Below the pieces are notes generated by a model. The model had not been told where the DNA came from. It worked only from the letters and a program-made list of their open reading frames with translations, and made no database searches. Source: Mycolicibacterium goodii (GTDB lineage: Bacteria; Actinomycetota; Actinomycetes; Mycobacteriales; Mycobacteriaceae). Taken from it: DNA of 64,000 nt. A program made the position numbers and the translations under genes. The stretch is taken from positions 6,420,048 to 6,484,047 of the forward strand of contig NZ_CP012150.1 of assembly GCF_001187505.1 (NCBI RefSeq), in the 5' to 3' direction. Numbering within the stretch: position 1 is the first letter of the stretch; every line of letters begins with the position of its first letter. Below are positions 32,489-40,507 of this stretch, piece after piece.

Positions 32489-32514
32489 GTTTCGGTGCGC
32501 GGCGTACCGGGCAT
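32489..32514 (+). promoter_or_regulatory. possible SigF-type promoter for the CsbD-like gene
   Basis: GTTT (32489-32492), 16 nt, GGGCAT (32509-32514), one mismatch from GGGTAT. The leader is about 70 nt. Confidence 0.5.
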
Positions 32515-32589
32515 CCCGGTCCGTAGCGCGAAGACGCGTGACGTAACCACCCATCCAATTCGCGCACAGCGGAAGGCGGAAAGGTAGCC

Positions 32590-32832
32590 ATGACCGAGAA
32601 GAACTCAGGACCTGAAGAAGGCATCAAGGGCGCCGTCGAAGACGTCAAGGGCAAGGCCAAGGAGGCCGTCGGCACCGTGACCGGCCGTGACGACATGATT
32701 CGGGAAGGCAAGGCCCAGCAGGACAAGGCCGATGCCCAGCAGGCCGCCGCCAAGAAGGAAGCCGAGGCCGAATCGGCCCGCGCCGGAGCCAAGGCGGCCG
32801 AGCAGCGTCAGGAAGCCGAGCAGCGGCCCTGA
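32590..32832 (+). CDS. CsbD-like stress protein
   Basis: An 80-aa, very hydrophilic, alanine- and lysine-rich helical protein. GIKGAVEDVKGKAKEAVGTVTGRDDM is the CsbD-family signature; the tail is a repetitive Lys/Glu/Ala helix (QAAAKKEAEAESARAGAKAAEQRQ). CsbD was defined as a general-stress protein of Bacillus; mycobacterial members are called microaggregate-binding protein 1. ATG 32590 follows AAGGTAGCC. A strong terminator follows the gene. Confidence 0.82.
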   Translation: MTEKNSGPEEGIKGAVEDVKGKAKEAVGTVTGRDDMIREGKAQQDKADAQQAAAKKEAEAESARAGAKAAEQRQEAEQRP

Positions 32833-32844
32833 TCTGCGACACCA

Positions 32845-32884
32845 AAGATGGCCCAGCCGAAATCGGCTGGGCCATCTTGTTTTT
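32845..32884 (+). terminator. intrinsic terminator after the CsbD-like gene
   Basis: AAGATGGCCCAGCCGA (32845-32860), 2-nt loop, TCGGCTGGGCCATCTT (32863-32878), then GTTTTT. A 16-bp stem with a T-run; it also serves usfY copy 3 from the other side. Confidence 0.88.
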
Positions 32885-32889
32885 GCGCA

Positions 32890-33189
32890 TCAGCTCGGGT
32901 TCTGGCGCACGATCCCGGGATGGTTTGCGTACCAACGCTCCTCGTTCTTGCGCACCCGGTAGTGCTCGGTGGCGAGCCAGATACCGCCCGCCAGTGCGCC
33001 GATCGCGGCGAGCCCCACCAGAATTCCGCCGACGTCCACATGGGCCGTCGCGAATGCCACCAGGCTGCCCACGAACACCACAAGCGCCGCGGCGATCAGA
33101 CCGAGGCCGGGCAGGTTCCTGGCATCTTTCATCGTCTCGCCGGCATGCGGTCGCGTCGTTCGGGCATGGTCCACCGGTTCGTCAGCCAT
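32890..33189 (-). CDS. usfY: UsfY-like membrane protein, copy 3
   Basis: A 99-aa UsfY paralog: PVDHARTTRPHAGETMKD, helices LIAAALVVFVGSLVAFAT and ILVGLAAIGALAGGIWLATEH, and tail YRVRKNEERWYANHPGIVRQ. AAGGAG lies 5 nt before ATG 33189; GTG 33195 is a less likely start. It follows the broken flavodoxin gene by 2 nt, so it is probably the last gene of the operon from 33929. By synteny with M. tuberculosis Rv3288c-Rv3290c (usfY near lat), this copy is the positional ortholog. Confidence 0.8.
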   Translation of the reverse strand: MADEPVDHARTTRPHAGETMKDARNLPGLGLIAAALVVFVGSLVAFATAHVDVGGILVGLAAIGALAGGIWLATEHYRVRKNEERWYANHPGIVRQNPS

Positions 33190-33191
33190 GT

Positions 33192-33675
33192 TCACTCCTT
33201 CGTCGTTCGCCGGATTGCTTCTCGCACAGCACGTTCACTCGTAGCGCGGATACGGCCCGCCGCGCAGCAGGTCTCGTGGGCGCCGTCCTCATTGCCCACC
33301 ACGGCCACCAGCGCGACCTTGCCCGCCAACACGGGTCGACCGGCGTCGTCGGTGTTGGACAGTTCGGCATCGAGCCGCTCAAGCACGCGCTGGGTGATGC
33401 TCGACGGGTGACCGATCCACACCGGGGTGGCGATCAACAGGATGTCTGCGGCCAGGATGTTCTCGCGGATCTGCGGCCACTGGTCGGCGCCGCCCATGTC
33501 GGCCTCCACCCCGGGTTCGATCGTGTAGTCGGCGCACCGCAGGATTTCGATGCCCACCCCGGCCGCGCCCAGGTTCTCGCAGACGTGGCGAGCCATCAGC
33601 TCACTGCTCGACTCGGCCGGGCTGCGTTTGGAGACTGCACACCAGCGCCAGGGCGCGCAGCGTCGGCGCGGTCAC
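33192..33675 (-). pseudogene. flavodoxin/NADPH-FMN-reductase-like gene, frameshifted and C-terminally truncated
   Basis: From GTG 33675 the frame reads TAPTLRALALVCSL, then a one-base shift at about 33630 moves it to KRSPAESSSELMARHVCENLG and on to 33192. Both parts together match the N-terminus of flavodoxin-family proteins (LVCSLKPSPAESSS...), which bind FMN. After VGNEDGAH the family's normal C-terminal half is missing and an unrelated 26-residue tail follows. A sequencing error could explain the shift but not the lost end. It sits 11 nt after the Cys-rich gene and 2 nt before usfY copy 3. Confidence 0.7.
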
Positions 33676-33686
33676 GGGTGCCCCAC

Positions 33687-33929
33687 TCAACCCACCGCCT
33701 CACGGTCGACCAGCTCGGAGTGTCCCGCCTTGCGCGCGCAGTGCGCGCAGCAGAACATCGTCCCGGCCGCTTCCAGACCATGTCCGAGGATCCGGCAGCC
33801 GCAGTGCGCACATTCGGGTGCGACGTGGGCGGCCGCGCACTCGATGCTGTCGAAGGCCTCGGTGTGGCCCTCCCAGCTCACCGTGAAAGCCTTGTCGTAA
33901 TCGTTTCCGCAGGTGGCACAGATCGCCAT
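33687..33929 (-). CDS. small Cys-rich zinc-ribbon-like protein
   Basis: An 80-aa protein with CATCGNDYDKAF, a central ECAAAHVAPECAHCGCRILGHG and CCAHCARKAGH: nine Cys and several His arranged as two zinc-binding knuckles. Similar short proteins are widespread in actinobacteria without a known function; metal handling or nucleic-acid binding are guesses. GGGAG lies 7 nt before ATG 33929, and a SigF-type site with GGGAAG lies 37 nt upstream. First gene of the operon ending with usfY copy 3. Confidence 0.7.
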   Translation of the reverse strand: MAICATCGNDYDKAFTVSWEGHTEAFDSIECAAAHVAPECAHCGCRILGHGLEAAGTMFCCAHCARKAGHSELVDREAVG

Positions 33930-33966
33930 TGCACATCTCCCGACTCGTCGCCGTTGCCACAGACGA

Positions 33967-33992
33967 CTTCCCGGCGCCGCACCGGGTTAAAC
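33967..33992 (-). promoter_or_regulatory. possible SigF-type promoter for the Cys-rich/usfY operon
   Basis: Minus strand GTTT (33992-33989), 16 nt, GGGAAG (33972-33967). The -35 lies inside the palindrome 33979-33999. Confidence 0.55.
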
Positions 33993-33999
33993 CCGGTGC
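33979..33999. promoter_or_regulatory. perfect palindrome in a divergent promoter region
   Basis: Arms GCACCGGGTT (33979-33988) and AACCCGGTGC (33990-33999) around one A. It overlaps the minus-strand -35 and sits 53 nt before the divergent gene at 34052. An operator for a dimeric regulator is likely; a hairpin role is less likely at this position. Confidence 0.5.
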
Positions 34000-34051
34000 G
34001 CGGGCGCGCGGGCGGCTCAGGTGTCGCCCCGAACCTCTAGCATCTGCGCTC

Positions 34052-34609
34052 GTGACCCGGACCAAGCTCTGTCTCGCCGCGGGCCTCGGGGCGGCGCTCA
34101 CCGGTCATCTCGCCGGGGTCGGCCTGCCGTGGGCGGTGCTGATCGGTGTGCTGGTGCCGCTCGGGATCGCGGCGCTGCCGCGCTTCGTCGTCGCCGTGGT
34201 GAACGGTGCGCGCACCCCCGGCCCCAAGGAGAGCACCGCGGCCGACATGTCCGGGCTGGAGTTCGAGGATTACGTCGCGCGCATCGCGAGGTCGTGCGGC
34301 CTGCCGGTCATCATGACCCCGCTCAGTGGGGACTGGGGTGTCGACCTGATCGTGGGCCGTCGGCCACACCGCATCGCGATCCAGTGCAAGCGGCAGTCCC
34401 GCCCGGTCGGGGCGGGCGCGGTACAGGAGGTGGTCGCCGGAGCGCCGATGCAGGACTGCACCGCGACGATGGTGGTGTCCAACAACGGGTTCACGCCGGC
34501 GGCACGCAAACTCGCCGAGTTGCACGGATGCGAACTCGTCGGCGGTGACGACCTGCCGCGCCTGCGGTCGATCCTGCGCCGCGCCGCGGCGGACGGATCC
34601 CCGCCCTGA
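34052..34609 (+). CDS. membrane-anchored restriction-endonuclease-like (Mrr-type) protein
   Basis: A 185-aa protein. Two N-terminal hydrophobic segments (LCLAAGLGAALTGHLAGVGLPWAVLIGVLVPLGIAALP) precede a PD-(D/E)XK nuclease fold of the Mrr type: FEDYVARIARSCG, WGVDLIVGRR (catalytic Asp), IAIQCKRQ (catalytic Q-x-K) and VSNNGFTPAARKLAE. It may cut modified or foreign DNA or process DNA at the membrane. GTG 34052 is chosen because it precedes the first membrane segment. Its stop is 7 nt from the convergent lat stop. Confidence 0.78.
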   Translation: MTRTKLCLAAGLGAALTGHLAGVGLPWAVLIGVLVPLGIAALPRFVVAVVNGARTPGPKESTAADMSGLEFEDYVARIARSCGLPVIMTPLSGDWGVDLIVGRRPHRIAIQCKRQSRPVGAGAVQEVVAGAPMQDCTATMVVSNNGFTPAARKLAELHGCELVGGDDLPRLRSILRRAAADGSPP

Positions 34610-34615
34610 TCGGGT

Positions 34616-35980
34616 TCAGCGTTGGCCGAGCACACCGCGCAGCACGTCGAGGCACGCGTCGATGTCCTCGCGCGTCACCGTGAGGGCTGGGCGGAACCGC
34701 ACCGAATTCACCCCGCTCGGCAGCATGATGACGTGGTGGTCCCACAGCTTTCGGACCAGCGCGTCACGGTCCTCTGGCGTGGGCATGCTGAAGGCGCACA
34801 TCAGTCCGCGGCCGCGCGGGTCGACGACCAGCCCGGGGAATCGCGTTGCCAGCGCGCGCAATTCGTCGAGCAGGTACGCACCGGTGTCACGGGCGTTCCG
34901 TAACAGATCGTCGCGCTCGATCACTTCGAGGATGCGGCGCGAGCGCACCATGTCGACCAGGTTGCCGCCCCAGGTCGAGTTGATCCGCGAACTCACGGCG
35001 AACACGTTGTCGCGCACCTCGTCCACCCGCCGCCCGGCCATGACGCCGCACACCTGCGTCTTCTTGCCGAACGAGACGACATCGGGCGTCACGCCCAGTT
35101 GCTGGTAGGCCCAGGGGGTTCCGGTGATGCCGCAGCCGGTCTGGACCTCGTCGAAGATCAGCAGCGCGTCGAACTCGTCGCACAGTTGCCGCATGGCCGC
35201 GAAGAACTCGGGCCGCAGGTGGCGGTCTCCGCCTTCACCCTGGATGGGTTCGGCGATGAAGCACGCGATGTCGTGCGGGTACGCCTCGAACGCGGCACGT
35301 GCCTGCCGCAGCGACTCGGCCTCCAGCGCGGCCAGGCCCGCATCGTCGAGGCCGGGCCGGACGTAGGGCGCGTCGATGCGCGGCCAGTCGAACTTCGGGA
35401 AACGGGCCACCTTGACCGGATCGGTGTTGGTCAGCGACAGCGTGTAGCCGCTGCGGCCGTGGAAGGCGCCCCGCAGGTGCAGCACCCTGGTGCCCAGTCC
35501 CGGGTCGATGCCGCGGGCCTCGTTGTGGCGGCTCTTCCAGTCGAACGCCACCTTGAGGGCGTTCTCGACCGCGAGCGCGCCGCCGTCGACGAAGAACAGA
35601 TGCGGCAGCGCCGGGTCGCCGAGCACGCGGCGGAAGGTGTCGACGAAGCACGCCATCGGCACGCTGTAGATGTCGGAGTTGCTCGGCTTGTTCACCGCGG
35701 CCTGCGCCAGCTCGGCGCGGAACTCGGGATCGTCGGCCAGTGCCGGATGGTTCATGCCGAGCGCCGACGAGGCGAAGAAGGTGAACATGTCCAGGAACTG
35801 CTCGCCGGATCGCGCGTCGACCAGATGCGATCCCCTGGAATTCTCCAGGTCCAGCACGAAGTCGAAACCGTCGGCCAGGATGCTGCGGGCCAGCGTCTCC
35901 CGGACGAGTTCGGGCGCGAGGGTCTGCCCGGCGTCCAGCGAGTCGGGACCGGAGGCAGGCGTGTTCAGCAGAGCGGTCAT
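34616..35980 (-). CDS. lat: L-lysine 6-transaminase
   Basis: A 454-aa PLP-dependent class III aminotransferase, the length of M. tuberculosis Lat (Rv3290c). MNHPALADDPEFRAELAQAAVNKPSNSDIYS is typical of Lat. LIFDEVQTG is the PLP-binding segment, and the Schiff-base Lys is in VVSFGKKTQVCG. It transfers the epsilon-amino group of lysine to 2-oxoglutarate, giving the semialdehyde that cyclises to piperideine-6-carboxylate, the substrate of Pcd at 36558. It is located downstream of the Lrp gene, which probably controls it. Lat is strongly induced in starved M. tuberculosis (established). Confidence 0.93.
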   Translation of the reverse strand: MTALLNTPASGPDSLDAGQTLAPELVRETLARSILADGFDFVLDLENSRGSHLVDARSGEQFLDMFTFFASSALGMNHPALADDPEFRAELAQAAVNKPSNSDIYSVPMACFVDTFRRVLGDPALPHLFFVDGGALAVENALKVAFDWKSRHNEARGIDPGLGTRVLHLRGAFHGRSGYTLSLTNTDPVKVARFPKFDWPRIDAPYVRPGLDDAGLAALEAESLRQARAAFEAYPHDIACFIAEPIQGEGGDRHLRPEFFAAMRQLCDEFDALLIFDEVQTGCGITGTPWAYQQLGVTPDVVSFGKKTQVCGVMAGRRVDEVRDNVFAVSSRINSTWGGNLVDMVRSRRILEVIERDDLLRNARDTGAYLLDELRALATRFPGLVVDPRGRGLMCAFSMPTPEDRDALVRKLWDHHVIMLPSGVNSVRFRPALTVTREDIDACLDVLRGVLGQR

Positions 35981-36032
35981 GCCGCCAGATTAGCGCAATT
36001 TTTACGGTCTACACGACCCGAGACCGCAAGAG

Positions 36033-36497
36033 TTACGGAATGTAGTCCCGAGCTGTGTAAAATGTCTGCAAGATTATGGTGCTGCGGGTCCGGACGTTCG
36101 CCGCGGTCCTGATCCGCTGCAGCAAGTCCTCCAGTGCACGCGCAGAGGCCACACGGACCTGAAGGATGTAGCTCTCGTCGCCGGCCACCGAATGGCACGA
36201 CTCGATTTCGGGGATGTGCTCGAGCCGGGCAGGCGCATCATCGGGTTGGGACGGATCGAGAGGAGTGATCGCGACGAACGCCGAGAGCATGTTGCCCAAC
36301 GCTTCGGGGTTGATCCGTGCCGCATACCCGGTCACCACACCGCGGGACTCCAGACGCCGCACACGGGCCTGCACGGCCGACACCGACAGCCCGGCCGCCG
36401 CCGCCAGGTGCGCCAGCGTCGCCCGCCCGTCAGCCACGAGTTCGCGGACCAGAATCCGGTCGATCGCATCCAACGACTGTTCGTCCGGTTCGCCCAT
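36033..36497 (-). CDS. Lrp/AsnC-family transcriptional regulator
   Basis: A 154-aa feast/famine regulator. The helix-turn-helix is LAHLAAAAGLSVSAVQARVRRLESRGVVTGYAARI; the RAM/effector domain follows (AFVAITPLDPSQPDDAPARLEHIPEIESCHSVAGDESYILQVRV). It is close to M. tuberculosis LrpA (Rv3291c), which senses amino acids and controls lat. ATG 36497 is chosen; GTG 36506 is possible, and no Shine-Dalgarno supports either, so the mRNA may be leaderless. It lies between lat (same strand) and pcd (divergent, 60 nt away), so it can control both. Confidence 0.9.
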   Translation of the reverse strand: MGEPDEQSLDAIDRILVRELVADGRATLAHLAAAAGLSVSAVQARVRRLESRGVVTGYAARINPEALGNMLSAFVAITPLDPSQPDDAPARLEHIPEIESCHSVAGDESYILQVRVASARALEDLLQRIRTAANVRTRSTIILQTFYTARDYIP

Positions 36498-36557
36498 GGC
36501 CCGCACTGTAGCGGTTCACCCACCCAACCCGGCACTGCCGACCAGAGAGGCGCAACG

Positions 36558-38141
36558 ATGACAGCGAATATCACATCAGACCAGGCTCAGGGCGCCGGCG
36601 TGGCCGGTCTCCCCACGGCCGACGAACTGCGGCAGCGGGTGCGTCGCGCGCTCGACGCGATCGGCGCGACCGCCGCGCTCGCCGAACCGGGCGGCGCATC
36701 CGACGGTGACCTGCACGCCAGCACACCCATCACCGGGGACGTGCTGTTCACCCTCCCCGGGCACACCGCAGAGGCGGCCGACGCGGCGATCGCCGAAGCC
36801 GCCCAGGCGTTTTCCGTGTGGCGGACCACGCCCGCCCCGGTGCGCGGTGCCCTGGTGGCGCGGCTGGGTCAACTGCTGGTCGAGCACAAGGCCGATCTGG
36901 CGACGCTGGTGACGGTCGAGGCGGGCAAGATCACCTCCGAGGCCCTCGGCGAGGTGCAGGAGATGATCGACATCTGCGAGTTCGCCGTCGGGTTGTCGCG
37001 CCAGCTGTACGGCCGCACGATCGCCTCGGAACGGCCGGGGCACCGGCTCATGGAGACCTGGCATCCGCTGGGCGTGGTCGGCGTGATCACCGCGTTCAAC
37101 TTCCCGGTGGCGGTGTGGTCGTGGAACACCGCGATCGCGCTGGTGTGCGGGGACACCGTCGTGTGGAAGCCCTCGGAGCTCACGCCGCTGACCGCGATCG
37201 CCTGCCAGGCGCTGATCGAGCGGGCCGCCGCCGACGTCGGCGCGCCGGCCGCGGTGAGCCGGTTGGTGCAGGGTGGACGCGAGGTCGGCGAACGCCTCGT
37301 CGACGATCCCCGGGTGGCACTGGTCAGCGCGACCGGCTCGGTGCGGATGGGCCGGGAGGTCGGCCCGCGGGTGGCGTCCCGGTTCGGCAAGGTGCTGCTG
37401 GAACTCGGCGGCAACAACGCCGCCATCGTGACGCCGTCGGCCGACCTCGACCTCGCGGTCCGGGCGATCGTGTTCTCCGCCGCGGGCACCGCGGGCCAGC
37501 GGTGCACCACGCTGCGCAGGCTGATCGTGCACTCCTCGATCGCCGACGAGGTGGTGCGCCGTGTCGTGTCGGCCTACCAGAGCCTGCCGATCGGTGACCC
37601 GTCGGCCGACGCAACGCTGGTGGGTCCGTTGATCCACGCCCGCGCCTACCGCGACATGGTCGGCGCCCTCGAGCAGGCGCGCGCCGACGGCGCAACCGTG
37701 TACGGCGGTGAGCGTCACGAACTCGGCGACGAGGAGGGCGCGTTCTACGTGGCGCCAGCGGTCGCGGTGATGCCCGCGCAGACCGAGATCGTGCACACCG
37801 AGACCTTCGCCCCGATCCTCTATGTGCTCACCTACGATCGGCTCGATGAGGCCATCGCGCTCAACAACGGGGTGCCGCAAGGGCTTTCGTCGGCGATCTT
37901 CACCACCGACGTGCGGGAGGCCGAGCGGTTCATGGCGGCCGACGGTTCCGACTGCGGCATCGCCAACGTCAACATCGGCACGTCGGGCGCCGAGATCGGC
38001 GGGGCGTTCGGCGGCGAGAAGCACACCGGCGGTGGACGCGAATCGGGTTCGGACGCGTGGAAGGCCTACATGCGCCGCGCCACCAACACCGTCAACTACT
38101 CCTCGGAGTTGCCGCTGGCCCAGGGCGTGCATTTCGGATAG
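36558..38141 (+). CDS. pcd: L-piperidine-6-carboxylate dehydrogenase
   Basis: A 527-aa aldehyde dehydrogenase of the ALDH7 type, homolog of M. tuberculosis Rv3293. AFNFPVAVWSWNTAIALVCGDTVVWKPSE binds NAD, ELGGNNAAIV carries the general-base Glu, and GTAGQRCTTLRRL the catalytic Cys. NIGTSGAEIGGAFGGEKHTGGGRESGSDAWK completes the family. It oxidises the semialdehyde made by Lat to 2-aminoadipate. AGAGAGG precedes ATG 36558; longer in-frame readings enter the divergent regulator gene. Operator sites of the Lrp protein probably lie in 36498-36557. Confidence 0.92.
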   Translation: MTANITSDQAQGAGVAGLPTADELRQRVRRALDAIGATAALAEPGGASDGDLHASTPITGDVLFTLPGHTAEAADAAIAEAAQAFSVWRTTPAPVRGALVARLGQLLVEHKADLATLVTVEAGKITSEALGEVQEMIDICEFAVGLSRQLYGRTIASERPGHRLMETWHPLGVVGVITAFNFPVAVWSWNTAIALVCGDTVVWKPSELTPLTAIACQALIERAAADVGAPAAVSRLVQGGREVGERLVDDPRVALVSATGSVRMGREVGPRVASRFGKVLLELGGNNAAIVTPSADLDLAVRAIVFSAAGTAGQRCTTLRRLIVHSSIADEVVRRVVSAYQSLPIGDPSADATLVGPLIHARAYRDMVGALEQARADGATVYGGERHELGDEEGAFYVAPAVAVMPAQTEIVHTETFAPILYVLTYDRLDEAIALNNGVPQGLSSAIFTTDVREAERFMAADGSDCGIANVNIGTSGAEIGGAFGGEKHTGGGRESGSDAWKAYMRRATNTVNYSSELPLAQGVHFG

Positions 38142-38166
38142 GCAACGCCTCTTGTAGAAAGTACGC

Positions 38167-38982
38167 ATGGACATCGACGGCACCACCGCCGTGGTCACCG
38201 GCGGCGGATCGGGCATTGGCGCGGCCCTGGCCGAGGCGTTCGCGGCCGCAGGCGCCCGCGTCGTCGTCGCCGACCTCGACGAAACGGGTGCCGCGGGCAC
38301 CGCGGAGCGGATCGGCTCGGCCGGCGGGTCCGCCGTGGCGGTGCGCGCGGACGCGACCGCCACGGCCGACATCGCCGCGCTCACCCGCACCGGGTTCGGC
38401 CCGGTCGACATCTACGTCGCCAACGCGGGGATCCTCGGCGTCACCGGCCTCGGCACCGACGAGGACTGGGACCGGATCCTCGCGGTGAACCTGCGCGCCC
38501 ACGTCCGGGCCGCCGACGTCCTGGTGCCGCAATGGGTCTCGCGGGGCCGCGGATACTTCGTGTCCGTGGCCTCGGCCGCGGGCCTGCTCTCCCAGATCGG
38601 CGCGGCCGGGTACGCCGTCAGCAAGCACGCCGCCGTGGGGTTCGCCGAGTGGCTCGCGATCACCTACGGCGACGACGGCATCGGCGTGAGCTGTGTGTGC
38701 CCGCTCGGGGTCGACACGCCGTTGCTGCAGGCCGTGCGCCATTCGGCGGAAACCGATGCGCACGTGGGGGCCGAGTCGATCGTGCGGTCCGGGGATGTCA
38801 TCTCACCGCAGGACGTGGCGGCCGTGACCGTCGAGGCCGTGCGGGCCGGGCAGTTCCTGGCGCTGCCGCACCCACACGTGCTCGACCTGTACCGCCGCAA
38901 GGGCTCCGACTACGACCACTGGATCGCGGGCATGCGGCGCTACCAGCGGTCACTGCGCGGCGGTGCCGTGCCCGGCACGTAG
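38167..38982 (+). CDS. short-chain dehydrogenase/reductase
   Basis: A 271-aa classical SDR: TGGGSGIGAALAEAF (cofactor), VANAGILG, SVASAAGLLSQIGAAGYAVSKHA (catalytic Ser, Tyr, Lys) and CPLGVDTPLL. It begins 25 nt after pcd and may be in the same transcript. The product is unknown; lysine degradation is one option from position. Its last 33 nt overlap the convergent LMF1-like gene. Confidence 0.82.
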   Translation: MDIDGTTAVVTGGGSGIGAALAEAFAAAGARVVVADLDETGAAGTAERIGSAGGSAVAVRADATATADIAALTRTGFGPVDIYVANAGILGVTGLGTDEDWDRILAVNLRAHVRAADVLVPQWVSRGRGYFVSVASAAGLLSQIGAAGYAVSKHAAVGFAEWLAITYGDDGIGVSCVCPLGVDTPLLQAVRHSAETDAHVGAESIVRSGDVISPQDVAAVTVEAVRAGQFLALPHPHVLDLYRRKGSDYDHWIAGMRRYQRSLRGGAVPGT

Positions 38983-40398
38983 CGTCACCGGCGGCACATA
39001 GTCACCGAGCAGGGTGCGCTTCCACCACACGTGGTCGCGGCGCAGTTCGTCCCACGTGCTGTAGCGGTAGCGGTAGAGCCTGGCCCGCACATGACGCGGC
39101 GGGTGGTCCGGAAACGGGTTGGCGCGCAGCAACTTCAGCGTGCTGCGGTCCCCCTCGAGCAGCCGTTCCAAGAACGTCTGCAGCCACGGCTGGGCATAGG
39201 CGGGCGAGATCGCGGCGAACCACATCAACCAGTCGAGGCGCAGGTGGTACGGCGCGAACTGGCGCGGCAGGCGGCGCACATCGCCCGGTTTGCCCTTGAA
39301 CTCGTACTCGCGCCAGGTCGTCTCGTCGGTGAGCGTCGCCTCGTCGGTGCCCTCGATCACCACCTCGTCACGGGTCCGCCCGACCACGCCGAACGCCCCG
39401 TACGAGTTCACCAGGTGATACCGGTTGTAGGACATGTTCATCCGCTGCCGCTTGGACACCAGGTTGCGCAGCGGCCAGAAGCTCAACGACACCACCAGTG
39501 CGGTGAACGCGACGACCGCGGCCACGTACCACACCGGCGGATCACCCGCCTCGGGCACGGCAGGCAGCGACACCACCGCGCCGATGACCGGATCGGACAC
39601 CACACCGCATGCCAGCACGATCGTGATCCAGTTGAGCCACGCGAAGTTCCCGGACGCCACGAGCCACAACTGCGTGACGATCACGACGATCGCCGCGCCG
39701 CTCGCAACCGGTTGCGGAGCGAACAGGAAGAACGGAACCACAAGCTGCGCAAAGTGATTCCCCGCCACCTCGGCCCGGTGCAGCGGCTTGGGCAGGTGGT
39801 GGAAGAACCAGCTGAGCGGGCCGGGCATCGGCTGCGTCTCGTGGTGGTAGTACAGGCACGTCAGGTCGCGCCAGCAGCGGTCACCGCGCATCTTGATCAT
39901 CCCGGCTCCGAACTCCACCCGGAACAGCAACCACCGCACCAGCCACAGCACCAGCAGCGGCGGCGCGACGTCGTCGTTGCCGAGGAAGACCGCCAGCGTC
40001 CCGGCCTCCAGCAGCAGCGACTCCCACCCGAACGAGTACCAGGCCTGACCCACGTTCGCGATCGACAGGTACAGCACCCACAGCAGTACCCACAGCAGCA
40101 TCGCGGCCCACAGCGGCACCCGATCCCCCACCCCGAGCACCAGCGCCGCGGACACCGCGGCGCCGGTCCAGCAGACCGCGGCGAAGAACCCGTCGGAGTA
40201 GTGGAAGTGGAAGATGCTGGGGGAATTCTTGAACGAACTGCGGGCCAGGAACCGCGGGACCGGCAACAGACCCCGCCGGCCGAGGAGCGCCCGGAACTGC
40301 AGCGCCGCCGCGACGAACGCGACGACGTAGAGCGCCGCGATCCCCCGCTGCAGCACCTGCCGGGCCAGCCAGTATTCGGATGCCGTGAACCACTCCAT
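38950..40398 (-). CDS. lipase maturation factor (LMF1)-like membrane protein
   Basis: A 482-aa protein with about seven membrane helices. SSFKNSPSIFHFHYSDGFFAAV, WYSFGWESLLLEAGTLAVFLG, FRVEFGAGMIKMRGDRCWRDLTCLYYHHETQPMPGPLSWFFHHLP and the soluble C-terminal part with FKGKPGDVRRLPRQFAPYHLRLDW are the lipase maturation factor 1 family signature. In animals LMF1 helps lipases fold in the ER; the bacterial role is unknown. ATG 40398 is chosen; the antisense frame continues open much further but only against lhr. No clear promoter is seen. Confidence 0.85.
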   Translation of the reverse strand: MEWFTASEYWLARQVLQRGIAALYVVAFVAAALQFRALLGRRGLLPVPRFLARSSFKNSPSIFHFHYSDGFFAAVCWTGAAVSAALVLGVGDRVPLWAAMLLWVLLWVLYLSIANVGQAWYSFGWESLLLEAGTLAVFLGNDDVAPPLLVLWLVRWLLFRVEFGAGMIKMRGDRCWRDLTCLYYHHETQPMPGPLSWFFHHLPKPLHRAEVAGNHFAQLVVPFFLFAPQPVASGAAIVVIVTQLWLVASGNFAWLNWITIVLACGVVSDPVIGAVVSLPAVPEAGDPPVWYVAAVVAFTALVVSLSFWPLRNLVSKRQRMNMSYNRYHLVNSYGAFGVVGRTRDEVVIEGTDEATLTDETTWREYEFKGKPGDVRRLPRQFAPYHLRLDWLMWFAAISPAYAQPWLQTFLERLLEGDRSTLKLLRANPFPDHPPRHVRARLYRYRYSTWDELRRDHVWWKRTLLGDYVPPVTLRAGHGTAAQ

Positions 40399-40481
40399 GT
40401 GCGGACCTATACGTGCGCATCGTGCGAGGACAACCTGCCTGACCACCTGAAAGTACTCCGGACGGTCCCAGCCCAAACCCG

Positions 40482-40507
40482 GTTTCACCCCGGTGTTCGC
40501 CGGGTAC
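40482..40507 (+). promoter_or_regulatory. SigF-type promoter for the 56-aa gene
   Basis: GTTT (40482-40485), 16 nt, GGGTAC (40502-40507), 9 nt to ATG 40517. Confidence 0.75.

Noticed and set aside
40399..40500. A SigF-like promoter on the minus strand for the LMF1-like gene (GTTT with 15 nt before GGAGTA).
   Set aside because: The -10 lacks the GGG start of the consensus and is 60 nt or more from the start codon; the GTTT is part of a local GGTTT/AAACC dyad of the opposite promoter.
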